From Streptomyces mexicanus (GTDB lineage: Bacteria; Actinomycetota; Actinomycetes; Streptomycetales; Streptomycetaceae): a stretch of 64,000 bases of DNA. Every line of letters begins with the position of its first letter. Position 1 is the first letter of the stretch. The stretch lies in assembly GCF_902506575.1 (NCBI RefSeq), contig NZ_LR732544.1:2617862-2681861 (forward strand), read 5' to 3'. Position numbers and translations under genes: made by a program. Below the pieces are notes generated by a model. The model worked only from the letters and a program-made list of their open reading frames with translations. It was not told the origin of the DNA and ran no database searches. Of this stretch, positions 8,400 to 16,519 are shown in pieces.

Positions 8400-8582
8400 A
8401 TGCGAGAGCGCACCCCGTCCCAGGCCGAGGGCGAGCGCGACGACAACAACGAGACCCGCCGCGCCGCCGAACACGCCGACACCCCCTATCCGACCCCGTC
8501 CCAGGCCGAGGGCGACCGTGACGATCTTCCGGACACGTCCGACGCCGCCGACACGGACCCGGACCGCACCGCCCGGCACTGA
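8400..8582 (+). CDS. small acidic protein with internal duplication
   Basis: This 60-residue, very hydrophilic protein starts at ATG 8400 with CAGGAG nine bases upstream. It contains a duplicated element, TPSQAEGERDD and TPSQAEGDRDD, at residues 5-15 and 32-42; the duplication is also visible in the DNA. It has no membrane segment, is rich in D, E, R and T, and is likely disordered. I do not recognise a function. The strong ribosome site and codon bias argue that it is real. Confidence 0.55.
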   Translation: MRERTPSQAEGERDDNNETRRAAEHADTPYPTPSQAEGDRDDLPDTSDAADTDPDRTARH

Positions 8583-8679
8583 GGGCCGGGCGGTCCCCGG
8601 CGTGTCGCTCCCCGCGACAACCGGCCGGGGGGTGCACAGTCGGTCCAGGTGAAAACGATCCTGCACCGAACCGCGAAGG

Positions 8680-8753
8680 TGGGGCGGGTGGGACTCGAAC
8701 CCACGGCCGACGGATTATGAGTCCGCTGCTCTAACCGGCTGAGCTACCGCCCC
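8680..8753 (-). tRNA. tRNA with CAU anticodon (Met or Ile2)
   Basis: On the minus strand this folds as a 74-nt cloverleaf. Acceptor arms are GGGGCGG and CCGCCCC with discriminator A; the D-arm is GCTCAGCCGGTTAGAGC; the anticodon loop is CTCATAA in the stem GCGGA/TCCGT; the T-arm has GGTTCGAGTCC. CCA is not encoded. A CAU anticodon outside initiator-type features can be elongator methionine or the lysidine-modified isoleucine tRNA; sequence by eye does not settle this. Confidence 0.9.
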
Positions 8754-8924
8754 GTACGGCGTGTCGCGCACACTTGTACGCGCCGTCTGCCGCAGCATAG
8801 CCGCTCATACGATCTCCTGCTTCGCCATGGTCGGCTTCCAGCGGCCTGCCGCGACCCTCCATGACCTTGAGGACTGCGCCGCGGCCCCGGCGGTTCCGCG
8901 CGCGACCGGACCGATGCGGACGAC

Positions 8925-9011
8925 CGCGGTCGGCCACGGACACGACCGGACCCGACACGCCCACGACCGCGACCGGACACGACCGCGCCCGGACCGCACG
9001 CGACCGCGCCC
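8925..9011. repeat. CGACCG-rich degenerate repeats
   Basis: Imperfect tandem copies of words like CACGACCG and CGCGACCGCGCCCGG fill the spacer upstream of the tRNA cluster. The core word is shared with the array at 4369-4680. Two further copies of CCCGGGCATGAAA follow near 9009-9032. Confidence 0.5.
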
Positions 9012-9064
9012 GGGCATGAAACCCGGGCATGAAAAAGGACCCCGAAGGGCCCTCGTTCAGCATG

Positions 9065-9137
9065 CTCCCCCGACTGGACTCGAACCAGTAACCTGCCGGT
9101 TAACAGCCGGCTGCTCTGCCAATTGAGCTACGGAGGA
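9065..9137 (-). tRNA. tRNA-Asn (GUU), copy 2
   Basis: 73-nt cloverleaf on the minus strand: acceptor TCCTCCG pairing CGGGGGA (one T-G pair), discriminator G, D-arm GCTCAATTGGCAGAGC, anticodon loop CTGTTAA giving GUU, T-arm GGTTCGAGTCC. It is identical to the copy at 9144-9216 and lies six bases downstream of it, so both are probably processed from one transcript. Confidence 0.95.
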
Positions 9138-9143
9138 CCGAAG

Positions 9144-9216
9144 CTCCCCCGACTGGACTCGAACCAGTAACCTGCCGGTTAACAGCCGGCTGCTCTGCCA
9201 ATTGAGCTACGGAGGA
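9144..9216 (-). tRNA. tRNA-Asn (GUU), copy 1
   Basis: 73-nt tRNA-Asn identical to the neighbouring copy and first in the minus-strand transcript. The region upstream (9217-9362) must hold the promoter for this tRNA pair and for the divergent YtxH-like gene. Confidence 0.95.
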
Positions 9217-9362
9217 ATGCCTCGTTGCATCGAACGCACCTGCCTGGGTATTCGCCAGTGGGCGCGCGCTCGCTGCGACACATACATTAGCGCAAGCAGG
9301 GGGGTGCTCCGCCAATCGGTTCTCCCCGGCTGTCGACGTCGAGGCAAGGAAGGGTGGCCACC

Positions 9363-9662
9363 ATGCGCTACCGGCTCGTGTTCATGGCAGGGCTGGCTGT
9401 GGGGTACGTACTGGGGACGAAGGCGGGACGTGAGCGTTACGAACAGCTGACGAAGTCCGCCCGCCGGGTCGCGCAGAACCCGGCCGTGCGCAGCACCGCG
9501 GAGACGGCGGCGCAGCAGGGCCGCCGGGTCGCGGGCCGGGCGTGTCACGTGGTGAGCGAGAAGGTCGGGGACCGGATGCCCGAGCCGGTGGCCCGGCGCA
9601 TGCGCTCCCTGAGCGGGCGCGGCGCGGGCGGGGGCGACGACTGGGGCACCGGGAACGCCTAG
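9363..9662 (+). CDS. YtxH-like small membrane-anchored protein
   Basis: A 99-residue protein. Residues 1-25 hold a short hydrophobic segment ending in a glycine zipper (GLAVGYVLGTKAGRERYEQL), the signature of YtxH-type proteins. The remainder is a basic, alanine- and arginine-rich helix with a disordered glycine tail. ATG 9363 was chosen over the in-frame GTG nine bases upstream because AAGGAAGG has correct spacing to it. Function of the family is unclear; it is likely an inner-face membrane protein. Confidence 0.75.
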   Translation: MRYRLVFMAGLAVGYVLGTKAGRERYEQLTKSARRVAQNPAVRSTAETAAQQGRRVAGRACHVVSEKVGDRMPEPVARRMRSLSGRGAGGGDDWGTGNA

Positions 9663-9761
9663 GACGATCCCCGCGAGCGGCGCGGGATCGATGCGAGTGC
9701 GGCGGGCGCGCCGGAGCGCGTCCGGCACGGCCACCCCGCACGGTGCGGCAGAATTTTCGCC

Positions 9762-11216
9762 ATGGGGATAGTCGCCGGGTTGGACAGCTCACCTGATTTC
9801 ACTCGCATCGTGGTCTGTGACACGGACACCGGGGCCGTGCTCAGGCAGGGTTACGCGCCACACCCGGTGGAGAGTCCCGAAGGGGGAGGCAGGCCCGCCG
9901 ACGTCGATCCGCAGGCGTGGCTGCTGTCCCTGGGACAGGCCGCGGGCGGCGGGCTGCTGGAGGGCGTGCAGGCCATCGGCGTGTCCGCCCAGCAGAACGC
10001 GCTGGTCCCGCTGGACGCGCAGGGCGCCATGGTGCGGCCGGCGCTGGTCGGCGGCGACCGGCGGGCGCAGGTCGCCGCGGCCGACCTGATCGACGCGCTC
10101 GGCGGACGGGAGGCGTGGGCGCAGGCCGTGGGCTGTGTGCCGCAGGCCGCGCAGCCCGTCACCAAGCTGCGCTGGCTGGCGAAGAACGAACCGGGGGCCG
10201 CCGCCCGCACCGCCCTGGTGCTCCAGGCCCACGACTGGCTGGGGTGGCAGCTGCCGGGCCGGCCGGTCCGGCGCACCACCGACCGGGGCGGCGCCTCCGG
10301 CACCGGCTACTGGTCGGCGGCCACCGGCGCCTGGCGGCCGGACCTGGTGGAGCTGGCGCTCGGCCACCAGGCGGCGCTGCCGGAGGTGATCGGTCCGGCC
10401 GAGGCGGCCGGCACCACCCCCGAGGGGCTGCTGATCTCGGCCGGTACCGGGGAGACCATGGCCGCCGCGTTCGGGCTCGGACTGGGCCTGGGCGACGTGG
10501 TCGTGTCGCTGGGTGCCTCCGGGTCCGTGATGGCGGTGCATCCCGAGGCGCTGACCGACCAGTCCGGCATGATCACCTCGCTCGCCGACGCCACCGGCAT
10601 GCACCTGCCGGTCGTCACCACGCTGAACGCGGTGCGGGCGCTGCGCGGCACCGCCGAGCTGCTGGGCCTGCCGGACCTTCAGAGCCTGTCCGAGCTGGCG
10701 ATGAAGTCGACCCCGGGGGCGCACGGGCTGGTGCTGCTGCCCTATCTGGAGGGCGAGCGGACCCCGAGCCTGCCGCACACCGCCGGCACGCTGGCGGGCC
10801 TGAGGCGTGAGTCGATGAAGCCGGAGCATCTGGCGCGGGCCGCGTTCGAGGGCATGCTGTGCGGGCTGGCGGACGCCCTGGACGTGCTGCGCGGGCGGGG
10901 CGTGGAGGTGCGGCGCGTCTTCCTGCTCGGGGCGGCGGCCGAACTGCCCGCCGTGCAGGCCTCGGCGCCCGCCCTGTTCGGCGCACAGGTCGTGGTGCCG
11001 CAGCCCGCGGACTACGCCGCGATCGGCGCCGCCCGGCAGGCCGCGTGGGCGCTCGGCGTCTCCCGGGGCACGCTGGATCCGCGGACGCCGCCGGCCTGGC
11101 AGGGCGCCGCGGCCCAGGTCCTGGAGCCCGGTGAGGAACTGGCGGCGGGCCAGGCGGTGCGTCAGCAGTACGTGGCGGTGCGCGAGCAGACCCACCCGGG
11201 GGCGTTTCGTCCGTGA
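9762..11216 (+). CDS. FGGY-family carbohydrate kinase, xylulokinase-like
   Basis: A 484-residue sugar kinase with the two-lobed FGGY actin-like ATPase fold. The N-terminal phosphate loop is GLDSSPDFTRIVV (residues 6-18), slightly divergent from the usual GTSSTK. A segment near residue 90 (GGDRRAQ) holds the likely catalytic aspartate. GGASGTGYWS resembles xylulokinase. The C-terminal FGGY region includes GLVLLPYLEGERTP and HLARAAFEGMLCGLADALD. It would phosphorylate a pentulose or similar sugar. There is no sugar transporter or isomerase beside it, so the substrate is not fixed by context; the N-terminal domain is unusually short. Confidence 0.85.
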   Translation: MGIVAGLDSSPDFTRIVVCDTDTGAVLRQGYAPHPVESPEGGGRPADVDPQAWLLSLGQAAGGGLLEGVQAIGVSAQQNALVPLDAQGAMVRPALVGGDRRAQVAAADLIDALGGREAWAQAVGCVPQAAQPVTKLRWLAKNEPGAAARTALVLQAHDWLGWQLPGRPVRRTTDRGGASGTGYWSAATGAWRPDLVELALGHQAALPEVIGPAEAAGTTPEGLLISAGTGETMAAAFGLGLGLGDVVVSLGASGSVMAVHPEALTDQSGMITSLADATGMHLPVVTTLNAVRALRGTAELLGLPDLQSLSELAMKSTPGAHGLVLLPYLEGERTPSLPHTAGTLAGLRRESMKPEHLARAAFEGMLCGLADALDVLRGRGVEVRRVFLLGAAAELPAVQASAPALFGAQVVVPQPADYAAIGAARQAAWALGVSRGTLDPRTPPAWQGAAAQVLEPGEELAAGQAVRQQYVAVREQTHPGAFRP

Positions 11217-11340
11217 ACACCCATGACGTCCTGAATTCACCCGGTCGGAGCAGTCCGCCGGCTGACGGCGTGTCGCTCGACGGACCGCGATCGGGTTAAT
11301 CAGTTGAGGTAACACGGGTGGAGTGTCCGACGATAGGGGC

Positions 11341-11364
11341 CAGGGGATGCCGACCGATCCCCTG
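11341..11364. promoter_or_regulatory. inverted repeat upstream of ABC exporter
   Basis: CAGGGGAT and ATCCCCTG form a perfect 8-bp inverted repeat with an 8-base spacer, 23 bp before the ABC transporter start. The dyad size and position fit a repressor operator or a leader hairpin. No regulator gene is adjacent. Confidence 0.4.
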
Positions 11365-11387
11365 ACTGCCGACTCCGAGAGACCCCA

Positions 11388-13121
11388 GTGCTCATACGAC
11401 TTCTGCGGACCTGTCTCAGGCCCTACAAGAAACCCCTCGCCGCGCTGGTGCTGCTGCAGCTGCTGCAGACCTGCGCCACGCTCTACCTGCCCACGCTGAA
11501 CGCGCACATCATCGACAACGGTGTCGTCAAGGGCGACACCGGCTACATCCTGGCCTTCGGCGGCGTGATGATCGCCATCTCGCTGGTGCAGGTGGTGTGC
11601 AACATCGGTGCCGTCTACTTCGGTGCCCGCACCGCCTCCGCGCTCGGCCGGGACGTCCGCGCCTCCGTCTTCGACCGGGTGCAGTCCTTCTCCGCGCGTG
11701 AGGTCGGCCACTTCGGCGCGCCCTCGCTCATCACCCGTACGACGAACGACGTCCAGCAGGTCCAGACGCTGGTCCTGATGACGTTCACCCTGATGGTGTC
11801 GGCGCCCATCATGTGTGTGGGCGGCATCGTCCTGGCCCTCGGGCTGGACGTGCCGCTGTCGGGTGTCCTGGTCGCCGTGGTCCCCGTGCTGGGCATCTGC
11901 GTGACGCTGATCGTGCGCCGGCTGCGCCCGCTGTTCCGGTCCATGCAAAAGCGCCTGGACACGGTGAACCGGGTGCTGCGCGAGCAGATCAGCGGCAACC
12001 GCGTCATCCGCGCCTTCGTCCGCGACGAGTACGAGAAGGAGCGCTTCCGGAAGGCCAACGCGGACCTGACGGACATGTCGCTGGCCACCGGTCGGCTGCT
12101 GGCGCTGATGTTCCCGATGGTGATGACGGTGGTGAACCTGTCGTCCATTGCGGTCGTGTGGTTCGGCGCGCACCGCATCGACAGCGGCGGCATGCAGATC
12201 GGTGACCTGACCGCGTTCCTGGCCTATCTGATGCAGATCGTGATGTCGGTCATGATGGCCACGTTCATGTTCATGATGGTGCCGCGCGCGGAGGTGTGCG
12301 CCGAGCGCATCCAGGAGGTGCTGGACACCGAGTCCAGCGTGGTGCCGCCGCTCGCGCCGGTCGCCGAGCTGCGCCGCCACGGGCATCTGGAGCTGCGTCA
12401 GGCCGGCTTCCGCTATCCGGGGGCCGAGGAGGCGGTGCTCAAGGGCGTGGACCTGGTGGCCCGCCCCGGTGAGGTGACGGCCGTGATCGGGTCCACCGGC
12501 AGCGGCAAGTCCACGCTGCTGGGCCTGGTGCCCCGGCTGTTCGACGCCACCGAGGGCGAGGTCCTGGTGGGCGGCGTGGACGTGCGGACCATCGACGCCG
12601 CCCTGCTGGCGAAGACGGTCGGGATGGTGCCGCAGAAGCCGTACCTGTTCGCCGGCACGGTCGCCTCCAACCTGCGCTACGGCAACCCGGACGCCACCGA
12701 CGAGGAGCTGTGGCACGCGCTGGAGGTGGCGCAGGCCAAGGACTTCGTCGCCGAGCTGGAGGGCGGCCTGGAAGCGCCCGTCGCGCAGGGCGGCACGAAC
12801 GTCTCCGGTGGTCAGCGCCAGCGCCTGGCCATCGCCCGCACCCTCGTGCAGCGCCCGGAGATCTACCTGTTCGACGACTCCTTCTCCGCGCTGGACTACG
12901 CCACCGACGCGGCCCTGCGGGCCGCTCTGGCCCGGGAGACCGCAGAGGCGACCGTCGTCATCGTCGCCCAGCGGGTGGCGACCATCCGGGACGCGGACCG
13001 GATCATCGTCCTGGACGAGGGCCGGGTGGTCGGCAGCGGCCGCCACCACGAGCTGATGGCGGACAACGAGACCTACCGGGAGATCGTCCTCTCCCAGCTG
13101 ACGGAAGCGGAGGCTGCCTGA
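11388..13121 (+). CDS. ABC exporter subunit, degenerate Walker-B half
   Basis: A 577-residue half-transporter: six membrane segments in residues about 15-305, then an ATPase domain. Walker A is GSTGSGKS and the signature VSGGQRQRL is intact, but the Walker B region reads YLFDDSFSALD, with aspartate in place of the catalytic glutamate. This is typical of one subunit of heterodimeric exporters of the MdlA/TmrA kind. The stop codon overlaps the ATG of the next gene by one base. Start is GTG 11388, with only a weak ribosome site. The substrate is unknown, likely a lipid or drug-like compound. Confidence 0.9.
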   Translation: MLIRLLRTCLRPYKKPLAALVLLQLLQTCATLYLPTLNAHIIDNGVVKGDTGYILAFGGVMIAISLVQVVCNIGAVYFGARTASALGRDVRASVFDRVQSFSAREVGHFGAPSLITRTTNDVQQVQTLVLMTFTLMVSAPIMCVGGIVLALGLDVPLSGVLVAVVPVLGICVTLIVRRLRPLFRSMQKRLDTVNRVLREQISGNRVIRAFVRDEYEKERFRKANADLTDMSLATGRLLALMFPMVMTVVNLSSIAVVWFGAHRIDSGGMQIGDLTAFLAYLMQIVMSVMMATFMFMMVPRAEVCAERIQEVLDTESSVVPPLAPVAELRRHGHLELRQAGFRYPGAEEAVLKGVDLVARPGEVTAVIGSTGSGKSTLLGLVPRLFDATEGEVLVGGVDVRTIDAALLAKTVGMVPQKPYLFAGTVASNLRYGNPDATDEELWHALEVAQAKDFVAELEGGLEAPVAQGGTNVSGGQRQRLAIARTLVQRPEIYLFDDSFSALDYATDAALRAALARETAEATVVIVAQRVATIRDADRIIVLDEGRVVGSGRHHELMADNETYREIVLSQLTEAEAA

Positions 13122-15049
13122 TGGCCGGGCCCATGGGTCGGATGATGGCCGGAGCCGGCCCCGACAACCGCTCGATGGACTTCAAGAAGTCCGGCAGACG
13201 GCTCATCGCCCAGTTCCGGCCCGAACGGGTGACGATCATCACGCTGGTGCTGTGCGTGGTGGTGAGCGTCGCGCTCAGCGTGATCGGGCCGAAGATCCTC
13301 GGCCGGGCCACCGACCTGGTGTTCGGCGGGATCATCGGCCGGCAGATGCCGGCCGGGGCGACCAAGGAGCAGGTCCTGGAGGGCATGCGGCAGCACGGCC
13401 AGGGCGCTGTCGCCGACATGCTGGGGAGCACCGACTTCACCCCCGGCAAGGGCATCGACTTCGACGCGGTCGGCACGGTCCTGCTGTTCGCGCTGTGCAC
13501 GTTCCTGGCGGCCGGTCTGCTGATGGCGGTGGCGACCCGGCTGGTGAACCGGACGGTGAACCGGACCGTGTTCCGGCTGCGCGAGGACGTGCAGACGAAG
13601 CTGTCGCGGCTGCCGCTGTCGTACTTCGACCGGCGCCAGCGCGGCGAGGTGCTCTCCCGCGCCACCAACGACATCGACAACATCGGGCAGACGCTGAACC
13701 AGTCGATGGGTCAGCTCATCAACTCGCTGCTGACCATCATCGGCGTGCTCGCCATGATGTTCTACGTCTCCTGGATCCTGGCGCTGGTGGCGCTGGTGAC
13801 CGTGCCGCTGTCGTTCTTCGTGGCCACCAAGGTGGGCAAGCGCAGCCAGCCGCAGTTCGTGCAGCAGTGGCGCACCACCGGCAAGCTGAACGCGCACATC
13901 GAGGAGATGTACACCGGGCACACCCTGGTGAAGGTGTTCGGGCGGCAGGAGGAGTCGGCGAAGCAGTTCGCCGAGCAGAACGAGGCGTTGTACGAGGCGG
14001 GGTTCAGGGCGCAGTTCAACAGCGGCATCATGCAGCCGCTGATGATGTGCGTGTCGAACCTGAACTACGTGCTGGTGGCCGTGGTCGGCGGCCTGCGCGT
14101 GGCCTCCGGTTCGCTGTCCATCGGTGACGTGCAGGCGTTCATCCAGTATTCGCGGCAGTTCTCCATGCCGCTGACCCAGGTCGCCTCGATGGCGAACCTG
14201 GTGCAGTCCGGCGTCGCCTCCGCCGAGCGCATCTTCGAACTCCTCGACGCCGAGGAGCAGGAGCCGGACCCGGTGCCGGGCGTGCGGCCGGAGGAGCTGC
14301 GCGGCCGGGTCGCGCTGGAGCACGTCTCCTTCCGCTACGACCCGGACAAGCCGCTCATCGAGGACCTGTCCCTCACGGTGGAGCCGGGCCACACGGTGGC
14401 CATCGTCGGCCCGACCGGCGCGGGCAAGACCACCCTGGTCAACCTGCTGATGCGGTTCTACGAGGTCACCGGCGGGCGCATCACGCTGGACGGCGTGGAC
14501 ATCGCGCGCATGTCCCGGGACGAACTGCGCTCCGGCATCGGCATGGTGCTGCAGGACACCTGGCTGTTCGGCGGCACCATCGCGGAGAACATCGCCTACG
14601 GCGCCTCCCGCGAGGTCACCCGCGGCGAGATCGAGGAGGCGGCGCGGGCGGCGCACGCCGACCGGTTCATCCGCACCCTGCCCGACGGCTACGACACCGT
14701 CATCGACGACGAGGGCTCCGGGGTCAGCGCCGGTGAGAAGCAGCTCATCACCATCGCGCGGGCGTTCCTGTCCGACCCGGTGATCCTGGTGCTGGACGAG
14801 GCGACCAGCTCGGTGGACACCCGCACCGAGGTGCTCATCCAGAAGGCGATGGCCAAACTCCAGCACGGCAGGACGTCGTTCGTCATCGCCCACCGGCTCT
14901 CCACGATCCGGGACGCGGACACGATCCTGGTCATGGAGAACGGCTCGATCGTCGAACAGGGCGCGCACGACGAGCTGCTGGCGGCCGACGGGGCCTACGC
15001 GCGGCTGTACAAGGCGCAGTTCGCGCAGGCGGTCGCGGAGGTCGACTGA
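13121..15049 (+). CDS. ABC exporter subunit, canonical Walker-B half
   Basis: A 642-residue half-transporter with an extended N-terminus (about 45 residues) and a six-helix membrane domain that contains a large insertion between the first two helices (residues about 65-115). The ATPase has Walker A GPTGAGKT and Walker B LVLDEATSSVD with the catalytic glutamate. Its signature, however, is SAGEKQ and not LSGGQ. It therefore complements the first subunit: this Walker A/B with the partner's intact signature makes the one competent ATP site, as known for heterodimeric exporters. Start ATG 13121 overlaps the preceding stop. Confidence 0.92.
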   Translation: MAGPMGRMMAGAGPDNRSMDFKKSGRRLIAQFRPERVTIITLVLCVVVSVALSVIGPKILGRATDLVFGGIIGRQMPAGATKEQVLEGMRQHGQGAVADMLGSTDFTPGKGIDFDAVGTVLLFALCTFLAAGLLMAVATRLVNRTVNRTVFRLREDVQTKLSRLPLSYFDRRQRGEVLSRATNDIDNIGQTLNQSMGQLINSLLTIIGVLAMMFYVSWILALVALVTVPLSFFVATKVGKRSQPQFVQQWRTTGKLNAHIEEMYTGHTLVKVFGRQEESAKQFAEQNEALYEAGFRAQFNSGIMQPLMMCVSNLNYVLVAVVGGLRVASGSLSIGDVQAFIQYSRQFSMPLTQVASMANLVQSGVASAERIFELLDAEEQEPDPVPGVRPEELRGRVALEHVSFRYDPDKPLIEDLSLTVEPGHTVAIVGPTGAGKTTLVNLLMRFYEVTGGRITLDGVDIARMSRDELRSGIGMVLQDTWLFGGTIAENIAYGASREVTRGEIEEAARAAHADRFIRTLPDGYDTVIDDEGSGVSAGEKQLITIARAFLSDPVILVLDEATSSVDTRTEVLIQKAMAKLQHGRTSFVIAHRLSTIRDADTILVMENGSIVEQGAHDELLAADGAYARLYKAQFAQAVAEVD

Positions 15050-15056
15050 GCCGGAC

Positions 15057-15084
15057 GGGGGGCCGCCCGCGCGGGCGGCCCCCC
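15057..15084. terminator. bidirectional terminator hairpin
   Basis: A perfect 28-bp palindrome of GGGGGGCCGCCCGC with its complement, followed by GCGTTT on the plus strand, lies between the convergent ABC exporter and sigma-factor genes. It is a strong GC hairpin that probably serves both. Confidence 0.75.
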
Positions 15085-15089
15085 GCGTT

Positions 15090-16265
15090 TCAGTCCAGGT
15101 AGCCGCGCAGCTGGTCGGCGAAGGCGTGGTCGCGCAGCTTGTTGAGGGTCTTGGACTCGATCTGCCGGATGCGTTCGCGGGTCACGCCGAACAGGCGCCC
15201 TATCTCCTCCAGGGTGCGCGGCCGGCCGTCCACGAGCCCGTAGCGCAGCTGGACGACCTTGCGTTCGCGCTCCCCCAGCGTCGACAGCACGGCGTGCAGG
15301 TGCTCGCGCAGCAGCAGGAACGCCGCCGACTCCACGGGGGAGGCGGCGTCGCCGTCCTCGATGAGGTCGCCGAGGGCGACGTCCTCCTCCTCGCCGACCG
15401 GGGCGTGCAGCGAGATGGGTTCCTGGGCCAGCCGCAGCACCTCGTCGACCCGCTCGGGCGGCAGCTCCAGGTGGGCGGCGACCTCCTCGGCGGTCGGCTC
15501 GTACCCGCGTTCCTGCAGCATCCGCCGCTGCACCCGCACCACCCGGTTGATCAGCTCGACGACGTGCACGGGCACGCGGATGGTGCGGGCCTGGTCGGCC
15601 AGCGCCCGGGACATGGCCTGGCGGATCCACCAGGTGGCGTAGGTGGAGAACTTGTAGCCGCGGGCGTAGTCGAACTTCTCCACCGCCCGGATCAGTCCCA
15701 GGTTGCCCTCCTGCACCAGGTCGAGCATGGTCAGCCCGCGCCCGACGTACCGCTTGGCGACCGACACCACCAGCCGCAGGTTGGCCTCGATCAGCCGCCG
15801 CTTGGCCACGCGCCCCATGACCACCAGCCGGTCCAGGTCGCCGGCGAGCCGGCTGTCCAGGTCGGGGGTGCTGTTCAGCTTCTCCTCGGCGAACAGTCCC
15901 GCCTCCACCCGCCGGGCCAGCTCCACCTCCTCCGCGGCAGTGAGCAGCGGTATCCGGCCGATCTCCCGCAGGTACTGTCGGAACAGGTCCGCGGACGGCC
16001 CGCCGGTCTCGACGCGGGCCGCGGCGGCCGGCCCGGCCGGCTCGGGTTCCTCGGCCGGTTCGGGTGCGCCGGCCGCCGGCTCCCCCGCGGCAGGGTCCTC
16101 CGGCTCGTCCGGCGCCGGGGTCTCAGGGTGCACCCCGGGACGGGTCTCCGGGTGGTGCGCGATCTGGTTCTGGGGCGGTACGGCCGCGATGACGACGCCG
16201 GCGCCGGGGGTGATGTCGGTCTGGGTGAGGGTCTGGGTCTGCACGCGGGCGACCTCCAGGATCAT
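15090..16265 (-). CDS. hrdA: HrdA-like principal-family sigma factor
   Basis: A sigma-70 group 1/2 factor of 391 residues from ATG 16265. It has the region 1.2 element [19 protein letters not shown], region 2 with [18 protein letters not shown] and [18 protein letters not shown], the 2.3/2.4 core [18 protein letters not shown], region 3, and region 4.2 with [20 protein letters not shown]. The N-terminus is a proline/alanine/glutamate-rich unstructured arm. Placement beside dnaG and dgt matches, from memory, S. coelicolor hrdA (SCO2465). An in-frame GTG at 16430 would add 55 poorly conserved-looking residues; neither start has a good ribosome site, and I prefer the internal ATG because the length then fits HrdA. 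Confidence 0.8.
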   Translation of the reverse strand: MILEVARVQTQTLTQTDITPGAGVVIAAVPPQNQIAHHPETRPGVHPETPAPDEPEDPAAGEPAAGAPEPAEEPEPAGPAAAARVETGGPSADLFRQYLREIGRIPLLTAAEEVELARRVEAGLFAEEKLNSTPDLDSRLAGDLDRLVVMGRVAKRRLIEANLRLVVSVAKRYVGRGLTMLDLVQEGNLGLIRAVEKFDYARGYKFSTYATWWIRQAMSRALADQARTIRVPVHVVELINRVVRVQRRMLQERGYEPTAEEVAAHLELPPERVDEVLRLAQEPISLHAPVGEEEDVALGDLIEDGDAASPVESAAFLLLREHLHAVLSTLGERERKVVQLRYGLVDGRPRTLEEIGRLFGVTRERIRQIESKTLNKLRDHAFADQLRGYLD

Positions 16266-16519
16266 CGCTGTCGACCTGTGCGGCAGCGGTACTCGGGGGA
16301 CGGCCGCGGCGGCCTCGCCGCCGTCCGTCCCGGACGCGAGGGGCGCGGCCGCGGTCGTGCGGGACCCGTGGGGAAGGGACCGGCCGCGCTCGGGAGACTC
16401 GGGCACCGGACCCAGTGTGGGGTACGACACATCGCCGCCACGAGGGGCGTGCGGTGACTTTTTGCGGTCGGTCCGTCACCGGGCGGTGGTACGCGCCGGC
16501 CGCCGGACGGCTCCCGGCC

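Noticed and set aside
6819-8666. STAS protein extended to 615 residues on the minus strand
   Set aside because: The upstream part is antisense to the STAS-ANTAR gene and lacks coding character; a GTG with a ribosome site at 7190 gives a normal STAS protein.
9065-9216. Tandem tRNA-Asn genes considered as an integration (att) site
   Set aside because: The repeats are complete functional tRNAs, and no integrase or displaced 3' fragment lies nearby.
9789-13049. Long minus-strand open frame of 1,086 codons opposite the sugar kinase and ABC genes
   Set aside because: It is antisense to two well-recognised genes, and its translation is His/Gln/Gly/Arg-rich without any domain, as expected for a shadow of GC-rich codons.
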